Shown here: positions 44,068 through 56,247 of the stretch, piece by piece
Layout: the number at the start of each line of letters is the position of its first letter
Numbering within the stretch: the first letter of the stretch is position 1
From: Oscheius onirici
Taxonomy: Eukaryota; Nematoda; Chromadorea; Rhabditida; Rhabditidae
Reading direction: 5' to 3'
Assembly: GCA_932521025.1 (NCBI GenBank)
Contig: OW051471.1
Span: 9,982,001-10,046,000, forward strand
DNA: 64,000 nt
Translations under genes and position numbers: made by a program
The notes under the pieces: generated by a model
What the model saw: only the letters and a program-made list of their open reading frames with translations
Databases searched by the model: none
Told to the model about the DNA's origin: nothing

Positions 44068-47000
44068 ATGGCCTATTCAAATTTTCTTATTTTCAGCAAT
44101 GCGAAGCTCTTTGCTCACTCGACAGTGTATTCTTCTGTTTACACTGCTACTCCCTCTGCCTCTACGACTACTGAGATGAACATGGAAACTGAGCCTGAGA
44201 TTGTCTCTACAACTATGGCTCCAACCAGCTCCACTGTCCAAACCTCCAAGCCAGTCTCTGCGCCTGTCACGTCGACTCTCCTTCCTCCCACTCCAAAGGT
44301 GATCACTGAAACAATTCTTGCTTCGGACAAGACTACAAGTTCGACTGAGATTGGAACGGAGGACACGTTGGCAACGACAAAGATCTTTACGACCACGACG
44401 CTCGAGGATCTTATGACCACTTCTGCCGAACAGAGGACAACGCCGGAAATGCGCACGACGACGACAGTGGCAAAGGGTGGACCCATTGCAACTTCTGTCC
44501 CCATCGTCTCCTTCGGAACTTCCGAAGAGTCAATCCCGTCCTCAAGAAGCACCTCGACTGCTGGACATGCGGCAGAACAGGCCACAACTGGAGCTCCGTC
44601 CTCTGGCTTCCCAACGCCGTCGTCTGGAACCCCAACTGTCTCCTCTTCCTCTCCGTCTTCTTCATCCGAATCCTCTTCCGCCGCCACGTCGACCGAGTCA
44701 GCTACCACCACCTCCCCGTACCTCACATTCTCGAGAACGAGTCCCTGTAAGTTTCCTCATTATTGAAAAAACTAACGCCTCTCGTTTTAGACGTTCCAGG
44801 ATGTGCCCTGAAGTGCCCGGAGGGCTCTTTTTTTCATTCACACAATTTAGAAGTACTCTCGAGCACAAGCCGCTTGTGAGGACTCCAAAACGGGGCATTT
44901 AATGACCAAAGGCGAGCTCATGCGGGATCAGAAGATTCTACGGCCATGGCTGGAGAGCTGGAACCTTACCAGCCGTCATCTGTATGTTGGACAACGGCCT
45001 CTGCTGGTTGAAGAGGGCGTCATGGTCGGGATCTGGACGACCATGGCGAATGTGTCCTATGGCCGCGTCTCTGTTGAGATGTTCAAGATTCAGATGGTCA
45101 AGACCGGAGCACAAGGAGTCTGCTCGTTACCTCGTAAGTTGCAGAAAATTGAGAGACAGATACTGACTATTTTTATTGACATTTTTTCTAAATGAAAAGG
45201 GTTCAGAAAATTGCGGAAATTTCCGCTGTTCCTTCGACCTTCTCTACGAAAGACTCCGTGGCCAGCTGGAACTCCCGCTCCCTGAACCTCTGCTGACGAA
45301 CGAAACATTTACGGTGAGACCCGCCCTCGGACACGACGTTCACATTCCGGTGCTCCATCGCCGGAGTCCTCAGCCCGTCTCAAGCTTTAAAGACCTGTGC
45401 CTTCCCCAGTAAGATTTTGGTTATTTCTCACAACGGCTTCAGCTGTGAATGCCGTCAGGGCTGGAGAGTGAGTCATCTTTTTAGACTTAGAACGTCTTTA
45501 CTTTTTAGAAGAATCGATGCTGGAAGAGCCCAGCGGTGTGTTACTCCCGGACAGGAACCGCACCCAGATGCCTCAACAAAGGCACTTGTATCCCACTGGC
45601 TGACACTGTGAGAGTTTCAAATTGTGTGATAAAAAAATTTTTTTTAGCACTTGTGTGAGTGCATGGAAAACTATGGTTGGGCGGACTGTTCTTTGTTCAA
45701 GGACAACGTCTCCTGGACCGGCTCCGACAGCACCGTAAGTTCAAGAGAAGTTTTGATTCAAAGCCAATTTCAGGCCCCGTTTTTTACGACCGCCAAAGTC
45801 ATGACGATCGTCTCGACCGCCGTCAGCTGGGCCACGCTGATGTTCAAAATCTGCTGTAAATTTGTCTCCTTCCTCAGCAGCCCCGAGGTGAGAGTCTTCA
45901 TTCTTTTTTTTAGACTCAATCTGTTCAGAGTCAGGACCTACAGACGGACGTCAACTACACAAGGACGATCCTCCAGTCGGTGGCTGGAGTCTGGATCATT
46001 CTGTGGAGCCAACCTGGATTACTTCGTCTGAATGCCTGGGATTGTTGATCATTTTCAGTTATGTACCTGTTCCTGGTCGAGGCGGCTAACGTGTTCTTCG
46101 TCAGTGTCGGAGTCTCGAGGAACCGATATGAGAAGGGAGTCGAGCGAGTGTCAAACCTTTTCCGCTACCGGAAAGCCCACAAGTCCCTTCGGTTCAACAG
46201 GATTGTAAGTTACAGAATAGAATTGCCAGAAAGTGTCTGATTTCAGGTGATTTCAGGTCCTGATTTCAGGTCCTGAACTTGGCCGTCCCAATGCTCCTGA
46301 TATGTTATCTCTTCGGAATAACATATGCGGGATGGGACTCGATGACTACCAACTTTAGCTGCCTTGGCCCGCTGGCCAAATACGATTCTCTCTACCAGGC
46401 CCACGTCCACTTCATGTTCTTCATGGTCACCGCCGCTTCCCTCTTCGGTCTCGGAGCTATGGCCGCCTTCAGGTAACACTTTTCCCCATTCCACTGAAAA
46501 CCAAGTTTAGGTACCGTCCAGAGAGATACGCGGAGAACCTCGCCTACGCTGAAATGAGATTCGGACCGGTGCGAATGGACAGGATTCAAAGAGTCCATCG
46601 GCTCCAGTACGTCCAGCCCATCCAGGGACTGGTCAAGCTCGGCGTCTTCTTGGTTCAGGTTTTGGCTCTTGATCGCAATAGACGTCTTCCTTAGTCTGTT
46701 CTCCATTGTGACATTGGAGCCCAAGTGGATCGACACGCTCATGATCAAGCTTCTTCCCCGTCTCCCCACCTGGACTCATCGATTCTTTCCGACTCTCAGT
46801 CCGTACCGATTCCTCAACCATCGCGAGGTAGTCAAGTCTTTTATTCATATCAATAAAGAGGTTCAGATCATCGCCCGCCATGAGAAGACTGATCTGGAGG
46901 AGAATGCCGGATTTCTCACGAGCCCTGCCGATCCTTTGTACATTAGCCTCGAGAGGAGGCATCAGTTCTGCCGCCACCTCACTCGGAGCTATATTGGAAT

Positions 47001-48146
47001 GAGGCTGAGAGGATCGAAACAGGAGAGGGCGGTCGAGGTAATGCTCTTTTATGAATAGGAAACAATTCATTTTCAGCTCATTGAGCTCGCCGTCGCTGGC
47101 AACTTCTCCATCTGGATGGAGGACAACGAGATGGAGCAGTGGGAGGCCGAGCTGTTGAAGTGGCAGAAGGAAATCCTGGCTGCGGACACCTGGGAGTTCA
47201 AACTCCCTCGGACGCGGGTAAGAGACTTTCATCTTCAAGTAAACTGATCAACTTTCAGCCAGATGACCGGACGGTGTACTTGGACCGATTGAGAGCGGCG
47301 TGGGTCTTGTCCCCCGCCAGAATCGTCCAGGAGAACCTCTATTGGAACAGTCTCCACCTGCTCCGACACGTCATGGGCTGCCTTCCCCTCGAACCCCCAC
47401 ATTCGTCTTGGACTCTGAGCCCGACAGGAAGGATTGGAAAGAGCTATCTTTGGGAACCGCAAGTGAGGCATTGGAGCCAGTTCCCGGCTCTGGAGGCCAG
47501 GATGAAAATCTACGAGGAAACCGCCCCGCGAGCAGACATACAACGTCGCTTCCATTTGGAGTCTCCTCGCCCCTGAGTGAGTTTTACCCTCTCAAAACCA
47601 TTAACATTTTGTCTTTCAGGCTCTACCTCGACAAGGCCGACGAACAGAAAACTTCGTCGGTTCCCGGGAGCCGAACGGTACCTGAAGCTGGTCCATCTGG
47701 ATGATTTGTTCTACCAGTCGGCCAAGCTCTCCATGATCGCCTCCGAGGATCTCCTGATGGAACACTTCAAGGAGACGAAGCCTTATCTGCTCCTCCGGAT
47801 CGCCTATCTTATGGTGAACTGGACACAGATAAAAGTAAGACAGCACATCCTCAATTCTGCCCCCAAGTTTTAGCCTATCTCGCTCCGGCGGCTCCCCCTC
47901 CCGTCTGAAGAACAGTTCGCTGAGATGAGGACGGTCAAGAAATTGACTGTACACATCATCAGCGGACAGGACAAAGACGAATATGTCGAGTCCTTTACGC
48001 TCGACGTGGAGGAGCTGGGGAACAACCGGATCATCCGGAGGAATCGAGAGAATAAGAACAAGCGGAAGAAGATCCCTCCGCTTTCTGCGCCGGACCTCAT
48101 CGGGCAGGACTTCGTGACGTGGATGGATATTTGGAGGGACGACTGA
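44068..48146 (+). CDS. Large membrane protein: mucin-like stalk, lectin-like and EGF-like modules, about five membrane passes
   Basis: Start taken at ATG 44068, but an upstream exon with signal peptide is possible: the ATG at 44099 in another frame encodes a signal-like stretch, then stops. About 200 residues of Ser/Thr/Pro-rich sequence (44140-44740) follow. Next is a C-type-lectin-like segment (YSRAQAACEDSKTGHLM.., 44850-45135), then QNCGNFRCSFDLLYE, then an EGF-like cysteine cluster (CLNKGTCIPLADT/HLCECMENYGWADC). Hydrophobic helices lie at about 45790-45880, 45975-46100, 46275-46340, 46405-46470 and 46660-46720. A long cytosolic tail runs to TGA at 48146. Splices that restore frame include a 52-nt GTACGT intron at about 46605 and a 38-nt intron at 47463. 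The join between stalk and lectin part is unresolved. I know no family with this exact order. Confidence 0.6.
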
Positions 48147-49303
48147 GAAGGAAAAAGGCTGTTGTAGATGAAGACTAATAAGGGGATGAAACTTACAACT
48201 GTTCTGTGAAAGACATTGGGAAGAGGGGCAGGGGAACAGAAACGTTGGACACTTCTTGCATTTTTCGGAAATCAGGATCGAAATCTTCTTGAACATTCTG
48301 GCCACCCTAGACTTATTGGATCGCTTGTAGTAGGTCTAGATAATTTACGTATAAGATTTCGCTTCTTGCTTGTCCTCTTGGTCTATTGTAGCCCTAAGTA
48401 GCATCTATCTCTTTCTCCTTCTCAGAAGTCAGCTGTGTTCTCCATTAGCCAGTCTCTCGTGAACCGTTGGTTTTTTTCGAAGCAATCGGAGCCATCATCG
48501 TCTCTGAATTGGGTGGCAACAGAGTGGCATGGCCTACCAACCAAATGGACCCGTCTGGCCCCCGACGTTTTGACTTTTCGGATTCAACAAATTGGGAGAG
48601 CAGAAAATATCTTACTGAAAAATGTCTTTGTCATACCCCTTACCTCATTTGAATGAGTGGTTTTTTTTGGTTTTTTAGTTAAGGCCATTCAGGTGCGCTT
48701 TCTACGTCTTCTTACTCCACCGAGCTTTGGGGCCGGCTAAAAAAGTACTGGGATTTGTTGATTGCTACTGCTCAATATCTAACGCTTAAAGACCAGTAAG
48801 AGACAGATAGAAATTGCTTTCAAAAGTAACAGGAAAATAGCTCACGTAAGCCAAAAAAGTGCATTTTGTTGAGAGATTTGGAAAGGAAGAGCAAGTAGGA
48901 AAAACAAATGAAACGAAGCAAATATTTTCCAGGTTAATAATGCTTCCCAAAATTCTTAATTCAAGTTTTCAAACCGCTTTGGTTTCGTATTCTATAAAAT
49001 ATTCACTCAGTACCTCAAAAACAATCCGCTGATTATGTTCCGAGCGGAAAATGCCGTCTCAACACATTCGAGCGCTTGTTTATCCGCGGTTAACCCCCTG
49101 TTGACGCTGGCGTTCTTTCTCCTCGCGGCGCCCAGTCTCTACTCTTCACGTGTTGTTTGTTATTTCGGCCGTTGGTCTGAACAACACTGCCCTTTATATT
49201 TTCGTCCTCGAAGGCCCCACCTCCCATCTTCCCATCTGCTATGGACGCTCATCCAGTTCTACCTGACACCGCCCCTCGAGCTCCCCATCTCACAAAAGAC
49301 ATC
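48147..49303. other. Intergenic, no gene supported
   Basis: Flanks between the mucin-like gene and the TspO gene. The short open frame at 48467-48652 contains EAIGAIIVSE, echoing EVIGAIIISQ at 42800-42840; both are probably copies of one short repeat. Pyrimidine-rich sequence leads into the TspO start. Confidence 0.4.
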
Positions 49304-50542
49304 ATGAGCTATTGGACTGCTGAAGTGAGTCTTATTGATTTCGGGTAACTAACATGTCCCTAGGATTCCAAACGTGCCCTCATATCCACCCTCATTCCTG
49401 GTGGAGCTGCAGCTGCCGCCTTTGTTCTTCTAAAAGGAGATCACGAGACTAAATTGTGGTGGAACGTAAGTTTTTTCAACGTTTGTTCACGATCGTTAAA
49501 TTTCATTCCTCTTTCTTTCTTCAACAAATTGGTGCTTTTCGCTTTGCGTATCAAAGTTTTCCCTGGGTAATATAGCAAAAATGTAAAGTTGGCATCGATT
49601 GCTGTCGACTTGTTTACTGGAAACGAGACAAGAAAAGCTGGTAAACAAGCCTTTATGGCGGACGAATCGCACAAAACAGTAGTGACGCGGAATTTTGCAA
49701 TCGTCGCGTAAATAAACAGACAAAAATCGCCGTTTGTAGATTTCCAAACGGTGTAAACTAACTACAACTTCTTTCAAATAACCTTTCTCGTTGAAAAGGC
49801 TCTCAAACATGACAAAGACAATCAAACATCTGTTTGTTAGCCTGCTGGCATGTGGTACTGTTTTTGTTTTTCGGAATGATGGTGCGGCTCGAGTTCTTTG
49901 TTTACCATAGAATCTTTGTGAAGCTCTAAGAAACGAGGCCTGTTTCATTAACAAATCTTTATTTCCATAAAACGTTAAAGCTACAGAAACAGCTTCTCAT
50001 CTGGAATCAGAAAATGAAAAATCGTGCAACGGTGTACTAAACTGTTCATAATCACGTTGTATTTTCAGACCCTCAGAAAGCCCGACTGGGCCCCACCCGA
50101 GGTCAAATGCTACGCGTTCATGGACATTTTGGCTACTGCACCCCTTGGATATGCCAGCTACCTCATTTACAAAGGAAGTAATTGTAAGTTTCTTCAATTT
50201 ATTTTTTGAAATATCTTTTCAGTGCTCAATGAGAACGATACAAACATGGCTCTCCGTCTCTACGGAGCCAACATAGCTCTGGGCGTTCTCACCGTTCCCA
50301 TCGTGAAAAACAGGAGCCTCTCCTTGGTAACTTTAGCTTTTTTTAAAGCAAAAACTTATCTTCAGCTTTGGAAGAACATGCTTCTGTTCCATTTGACAGC
50401 AATCGGAACAGCCTACGCGTTCTACAGACTCAACAACACTGCCGGCTACTGGATGACTCCGTATGCCATCTGGACTGGCTTTTATGCCCTCTTGACCTAT
50501 GGAATACATAAGGAGAACAAGCCCCTTGAGAAGAAGTTCTAA
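49304..50542 (+). CDS. TspO/translocator protein (TSPO)
   Basis: Five exons: MSYWTAE at 49304, then DSKRALISTLIPGGAAAAAFVLL..LWWN, a 600-nt intron, TLRKPDWAPPEVKCYAFMDILATAPLGYASYLIYK, VLNENDTNMALRLYGANIALGVLTVPIVKNRSL, and LWKNMLLFHLTAIGTAYAFYRLN..YWMTPYAIWTGFYALLTYGIHKEN to TAA at 50542. About 180 residues and five hydrophobic helices. The WxxLRKPxWxPP loop after helix 1 and the PYxxWxxFxxxLxxxI..N end are the TspO/MBR signature. Family members sit in the outer mitochondrial membrane and bind porphyrins and cholesterol. The canonical cholesterol-recognition stretch at the C-terminus is not evident. The long intron shows nothing recognisable. Confidence 0.88.
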
Positions 50543-50931
50543 CTCTCACAATACTTGTGTAACTGTACATATTTGGTTTGTACAATTTTCTAGACAAATG
50601 TGTCGACACATAATGATTTTTCACATAAAGATAGTCCAAAAAAGGCAGAGTTTTGCACTACCAAAGCTCATAATCGTATTTGCCAGACAGAAGAAAATCG
50701 TTTTGGAAGTCTTTCTCGAACAAATTTTTTAAGCGCCAAATTAACGTATAAAAGCTCTGTGGTTGCTTGCCTTGTTGTCCGTAACAACGAACAAGTCAAA
50801 AAGAGGCAGGTAAATCTATTTTTGTCAGGTAACGTTTTTAAGGGGCCCGGATAACAAACATTCATGTTTTTCAGACATTTATGCTTATCTGATAGAATAA
50901 AAAAATACACCTGGAGGGATCAAGCTTTGCA
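50543..50931. other. Convergent intergenic region
   Basis: 3' flank of the TspO gene and of the chemoreceptor on the other strand. AT-rich; nothing seen. Confidence 0.4.
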
Positions 50932-52236
50932 TCAGAATCGGGGGCCGGGTCGTACTTTCCCCCGAATCGAACGCGGAATGGGGGCCGGGCCGGCCTGGAT
51001 TGAGGGTCGGCTCTGCCCGGCCCTACTTTTCTCGACCCGCTTAAGAGACCTGTGCAAAAGGCCTAATCGGGAAAGGTAATTCCTAACAGTTTCTCGATAC
51101 TGTTTCACAAATAAGAGTATTAAAAAAGGACTAATGGCACTGTAGGTCAACCACAGCATGATGGTCAGATTGAATACAAAATCCATGTAAAATCCGTTTT
51201 CTTGGAGCCATTCGTTGAAGATTATCGCAAAAGCAAATACGGCCGTTGGTAATACGACAAGCACTGTAGGCATCGCGGTCTAAATATATAAAAGTGTTAA
51301 TAATGAGGTCTAAACCTGAATCATCACAACTTTGGTGATGCTTCTCTGTAGCCGCTGATGTTCCACTGATTGAATAGTTTGAAAAATTTTCCTGTGGGTG
51401 ACATAATTCACTAATGTTAACAAAAATGCGCCGGTAAAGAAAACAGTAGAACAAAAAGCGACTGAAATAGTGACTACTTATTTTAAAACAGAACGATACA
51501 CATGATTTTAACATATTTGTTCTCGCCAATGAGAAACAAATAAATGTTCTCCCGGTTTTTAACGTCTTGTATCAAATTTGGCGGAGCGTTCACAGATTGC
51601 AAATAAATTATATAGTCCTAAAATGTTGTATTTTAAAATTAAACGGCATTGTACATGACGAGACACATGAAGAAGTTGAAAAGCGGCAGATATAAGGACT
51701 GAAAGAGCAACGGTTCCAGATGCGGTAACAAATAAAAATCTGAAAGTCTGAGGTTGAATTTTTGAAGCACTATGATCCCTTCCAAGGGCTCCGGATGGTT
51801 TAATTTCAACTCACAATTTTCCACTGGTAAACTTGAGTAAGAGATCAAATTTATAGGTTATTAGAAGCCTGAACAAGCTCGTCTCAGCAATAGAACAAAG
51901 ACCCGTTATCAGCGTCAGTGCGTAGGCTGCCATCTAAAAACAGTTAAACGATATGAATATCAACTAATATACTGAAAATGTTCCTCCAAATTCACCAAAA
52001 TATTTGAAAAGGCCGTTAACTTTAATGGCCACAAAAGGATAGTAAAAGCCGGGCTGCCAACACCATGAAATAATAAATGCGGACAAGCTGTCAAGAACGG
52101 TTGTTTGAATGAACACCCACTTCATATACTTCAACTTTTCAGAGGATTTCGTAGCAATAATGTAGATAAGGAAGATTGAAAAGATATCGGGAGCTATTGA
52201 AAAAAGCATGCAGAAAAGTCTATAAAAGTCGGCCAT
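50932..52236 (-). CDS. Nematode serpentine chemoreceptor (Str/Srh/Sri superfamily)
   Basis: Minus-strand exons from ATG at 52236: FSIAPDIFSIFLIYIIATKSSEKLKYMKWVFIQTTVLDSL (helices 1-2), then PGFYYPFVAIKVNGLFKYFGEFGGTFS, MAAYALTLITGLCSIAETSLFRLL (helix 3), a helix in 51850-51640, DYIIYLQSVNAPPNLIQDVKN (loop), VTISVAFCSTVFFTGAFLLTL with IQSVEHQRLQRSITKVVMIQ, and PTVLVVLPTAVFAFAIIF with TYSAISPFLILLFVKQYRETVRNYL. The helix-6 Pro and the final FVKQYR match nematode Srh/Sri-type receptors, which act in chemosensory cilia. All seven helices can be placed. The cytosolic tail (SRAGQSRPSIQAGPAPIPRS..) is encoded by an odd GC-rich tract, so the natural C-terminus may have been replaced. Confidence 0.8.
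50938..51045. repeat. GC-rich tract in the receptor C-terminus
   Basis: A roughly 108-nt GC-rich patch with words GGGGCCGGG, GGGCCGGCC and GCCCGGCCC in an otherwise AT-rich neighbourhood. It encodes the last ~35 residues of the minus-strand chemoreceptor. Origin unknown; possibly an inserted fragment. Confidence 0.5.
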
Positions 52237-52849
52237 AGGTGGTTTAGCTGGTTGATGGTGTCTGGCTGGTTGAGGCTAGTAATAGTGAAATTGCCACCTG
52301 CCATGCATACATTTTGAGTTTGTTATAATTCGGCCATTCCCCCAGTTAGTGTACACAGCATGATTTACAAGGAAAAATCAAACGGAGCCCGTTATATCTC
52401 ACAAATTCATCCAAGGATTAAATAACGGGCGGATATAAACCTTTTTTGAGCGGGATTCCTTGCTCAAAAGCATTCCAATCGTCATCGCTACCGAGCGGCG
52501 ACTATACTTTTGATATTAGTTCGGTTGAGCCATTAAGTTATGAAATGAACATGCATTAACACTCCTAGAAGCTTGTTTCTGAAGATTTTCTTCTTTTCTT
52601 TTTTTATTTGCTCTTCAGATCTTCCGTAAAGTCCTATCTCTACATCTTAGCTAACCTACTTCTGCAAGTAGCTACATCTGTCTGAGGTGTTTGAAAAGAA
52701 GTGTGTAAAGTGTCAGCGTGTATGGAATCTTTTAAAGTTGGTTCCCGTTTTCAATTAAGTACAAGAACTGAGCTCTAAGACATCCCCTGGATGCAGAAAC
52801 CACAAAAAATCCCTTTTAAGTTGTTTGCAATGTATATCGCTTCCATGTA
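52237..52849. other. Intergenic, no gene seen
   Basis: Upstream flank of the chemoreceptor. No open frame of interest. Confidence 0.4.
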
Positions 52850-52921
52850 GGGGATATAGCTCAGTGGTAGAGCGCTCCCTTTGCATGGGAGAGGCCTGGG
52901 GTTCAATTCCCCATATCTCCA
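52850..52921 (+). tRNA. tRNA-Ala (TGC)
   Basis: 72 nt folding as a full cloverleaf: acceptor GGGGATA/TATCTCC (one G-U) with discriminator A, D arm GCTCAGTGGTAGAGC, anticodon stem CTCCC/GGGAG with loop TTTGCAT (anticodon TGC), and T arm CTGGGGTTCAATTCCCCA-like with B box. Internal A and B boxes are consensus. A T6 tract at 52927 is a suitable polymerase III stop. No intron. Confidence 0.95.
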
Positions 52922-53031
52922 GAAACTTTTTTGCTTTTAATCTTTTTTTTTCATTTTCAAGCACCAGTTTTCCAACGCCATCAACCGATTGTTATTGTAT
53001 TTCTCTCGTATCCCAATAACGTCTCACTCGT

Positions 53032-53054
53032 ATCGATTCCCCATATCTCCAAAA
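53032..53054 (+). repeat. Duplicated 3' end of the tRNA-Ala
   Basis: TCGATTCCCCATATCTCCA repeats the T-arm and acceptor 3' strand of the tRNA ending at 52921, 132 nt downstream. Similar A- then T-rich sequence follows both. The 5' two-thirds of the tRNA are missing. Confidence 0.7.
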
Positions 53055-53197
53055 AGTTTTGTCGTTTTGGGAATCTTTCATTTGTCTTTTTTGTTGTTTT
53101 TTTCTATTATCTGCTTTTTCTTCAAAACTTGGCACTCGAAAGGACACGTTTTATTATGGAGCACACCGTAATCACAGTAAAGTACACACAACAAAGC

Positions 53198-56100
53198 CTA
53201 AATTTCGACCTTCAATCCTACAATGTCCGGATTAGTCAGAGATCTTGGTGCCGGCCGGACAGATCCTATGTCCGGGTGCAAATAGCTAGATTTCCTCAAT
53301 CCATCGACGTCCTCACCGCAGAAACGAACAGTGCCGTTCCGAACGGAAGTCCTCATGCTATTAAAACTGCACGTTGAGTCTGAACCAGGCCGTATTATTT
53401 GATTTTTCTTACACGTACCTAGTCGCGTTCCGATCAACGGCGCTTTACTGTCCCTGTTTCGAAACGTTATCGTCGAAGCCTGACAGGACAGTAATTTGGT
53501 TTGTCCCATTTCTTCATCCGTTGCCAAACACCGAATCCCGAGCAATTTTCTCAAGCTGACGCGGAACCGTCTGAAAATTAACAGCATTAATGACCGGAAA
53601 ACTATTCCGAGAAACCTTGACATTAGCATGTAAACAGCAAAGGAAATGGGGTGAACAGTCATCATGATAATGTTGGCCGTGGCCCGCAAATAAAGATCAT
53701 GCAGGAAGTCAAACTCCATCGAGTCTGGAGAACTGAAGTAGCTCGAAAAGTGGACCATCACGATCAGTATCGTGGATGGGAGTCTGGAATATTTGCGATT
53801 TTTTGAATTCCACGGAAATCACCTTCCAATCAGGAATAGAACAATGATGACTGTGAGCATAACGGTCGTGTTTCTTGACGCCTTGTTAATCTTTCGATGT
53901 CTGTTGATTGTAGACATCTGGCGGTTTTCGCTTGTACTAAAAATATGCTTAGGGTGATTTGATTTCGGAACTTACATTGAGAAAGTTTTGTCGTTAGTTT
54001 TGACTGCTTTGATGAGGAGAAAGGTGATGATGAAGAGAAGGACGGAAGGCACGAGAGCGATGACAATGCGACTAATGTCGAAGAGCTGAAAGAAGAAGTA
54101 GAATTACAATATTGGCACAAATTGAGTATTGTCAGTTTCTGATCTTTAAAAAGACTTACATCAGAAAGAAGGGTACTGTTGAGCATTCTTGTGACTGGCG
54201 AATAGCCCACAAAACATCTTGCCACCCAGAAAGATTCAGTGTTGTTACCATGCTGTAATTTATTCAATTTTCAAACAAAATCCCGCTTACCGCTCCAATG
54301 CACATGTGATAGATGATCCTGACATCGAAAGAGTAATGAAGGATCGAAAGACCGATGGCCGAGAGAAAAATCAGCTTCGAGTAAGTTCTTATCTTCTTCC
54401 TCGTGCACCATCTGAACGAATCCAGCGGAAATTGGATGGCCACAAAGCGCTGGATTCCCAAAAGAAGAGTGAACAAAGTGATCAAGGTGTTGAAGAAGAA
54501 TGGCAAGATTTCCATGGAAATCTTCTCCAAATTGCACAGGAAGGCATCCTGATTGATGTCATGAACGTGTTTTAGATTGTAGTAGTAAATTGTGTAAGGA
54601 AGTGGAGAAATGGCCATGAAAATTGCACTGATAGCCATCCAGAGGAGCGGTTCAACTGATGCTCTTCTCTGAATTTTGGGTTTAAACAGAGAAGGATGCA
54701 AGATCTTACGTTTTTCTGTTCATAAAGTACCCAGACAACGATGAGATGAGAGGCGAGGACTATGAATGAAAGAATGGGAAGCAGGTACCCGTAGATGAAA
54801 GCCATTCCTTCTTCGTGCTCCTGGAAAGTCGTAATCAGTTAAAAGTGAAGAAAATTGACATTAAAGCACTTCAGTGTTTTTTGTTAAAATTCAGTTTTAT
54901 CCAGTAATTTTTCCCTTCCTTCACATTCATCGGTTCCTCTTTTTGAACCCCTGCTGGACTGATCAAAGGCAGACGTTTGTTTGCATGTCAAAACCAGAAA
55001 CGCGTCAGGTTTCAGACATATTAGATGTTCTTGTGCTGGATTGTGCCACTTGTTTCCTACTGGAATCTGTCATGATCTGCTCGTTATGACTCGAGTTCAA
55101 AAGAGCTTGCTTCGCTCATTGAAGACGAGTTTTCTTTTCATCATTTGTAGTATCCAACTCAAAACTTTGCCTACCTGATCAGGAAATTGTATCAACGCAG
55201 CCGGAACACATGTGTTTGTGTAGTGATCTAGTACCAAATGAAGGGGACATCTTATCGGTATGGACTGGTTGTAGGTCTGAAAACAAAGTATTGTTCGTGG
55301 TTGTCTCACAGCAAAGTCGTAAATCTAACACATCAACCAAGGGGAATTTTAATCTTCCCCATTCCCTGGTAGCAAGAAATTTCACATGCAATTTCACAAC
55401 TCAATAATCGGTAGTTTTTGACGTCCCCAGACACCTGAATGGTGGTTCTACGAACTCATTGGATAGCTTGATTATTCGGGGTGAGGGCAATCGAATTTAC
55501 CTGGAGCAGCTCCGTTATGTTGATCTGTAGTATGTTTTTCAGTTTTTTAAACCTTGGGAGAAACAGTTTAGCTTAACTGCTACATGTTGCATTTCGATAA
55601 ACAAATTTTGAAAATTGGAACGTAAAAGAACTCTGGTTAATGGAGTTAAGTCACCAAAGTCTCAAAGATAAGATTGGATTTTAAGCTTATAAAACTGAAA
55701 AACGGCTCGTTATTCAACGGAAATGAGCTTATGTGTAAAGTCGTGGTCGTAAACAATGAGATTTCAGATGATACAAATGCACCGAACGCCAAAGTGACTA
55801 ATGCGGACGGGAAAGCCGCTGATTGATCTAAAATATTAAAAAGTTATGGTGTCTGTCCATGGCCACGAGAAGCGAACTTCAAAATGCTCTTTTATGCAAA
55901 ATCAACAGAAAAACTTGAGCTTTTTGAGCCTACTAAGCTCGACTGAACCATTGTGGAACAGTAAAGCTTAATTTTGGATTTTCGGTGAGGTTGGAAGTAA
56001 TTCCGCTAAAAAGAATAAAACGGTTGGCTCTGATTCACTCTAATATCCTCTGACATCTTCCTAAGTTATTTCAAAAGATCAAACCCAGTTATTCGACCTC

Positions 56101-56247
56101 TTGGAAATGTTCTGATCAAACCTGATTCATGTAAACTTTCTCTAATGAGGAGGAATTACAGAAAAATACTTTTTCTTTTTGGTGTAGACAGGCTAATCAT
56201 AAACTCACCGCCTGTGGATCGCAGTATTCCAACTCGTGAGGACCCAT
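53198..56247 (-). CDS. Rhodopsin-type peptide GPCR, sex-peptide/myosuppressin-receptor-like
   Basis: Start ATG 56247 in an exon (MGPHELEYCDPQA) just after a TTTCAG acceptor. A 928-nt intron leads to TYNQSIPIRCPLHL..CVPAALIQFPDQ (55279-55175), then EHEEG and helix 1 (IYGYLLPILSFIVLASHLIVVWVL). Helix 2 is LLWMAISAIFMAISPLPYTI. Helix 3 ends in GIQRFVAIQFP, in place of DRY, with RWCTRKKIRT after it. Helix 4 is KLIFLSAIGLSILHYSF. The second loop has CFVGYSP. Helix 5 is VIALVPSVLLFIITFLLI, helix 6 TTVMLTVIIVLFLIG. Helix 7 lies at about 53670-53610 with HPISFAVY. The long Ser/Thr-rich tail ends at TAG 53198. The WCT motif after helix 3 and the N-terminal Cys pair recall SPR/DMSR-type FMRFamide-like receptors of nematodes. 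Ligand not assignable. Confidence 0.75.

Noticed and set aside
44139-44726. 195-codon acidic open frame on -
   Set aside because: Shadow of the Ser/Thr-rich mucin-like exon.
46633-48305. Long open frames on - (46633-47238, 47616-48305)
   Set aside because: Antisense to exons of the membrane protein that splice coherently on +.
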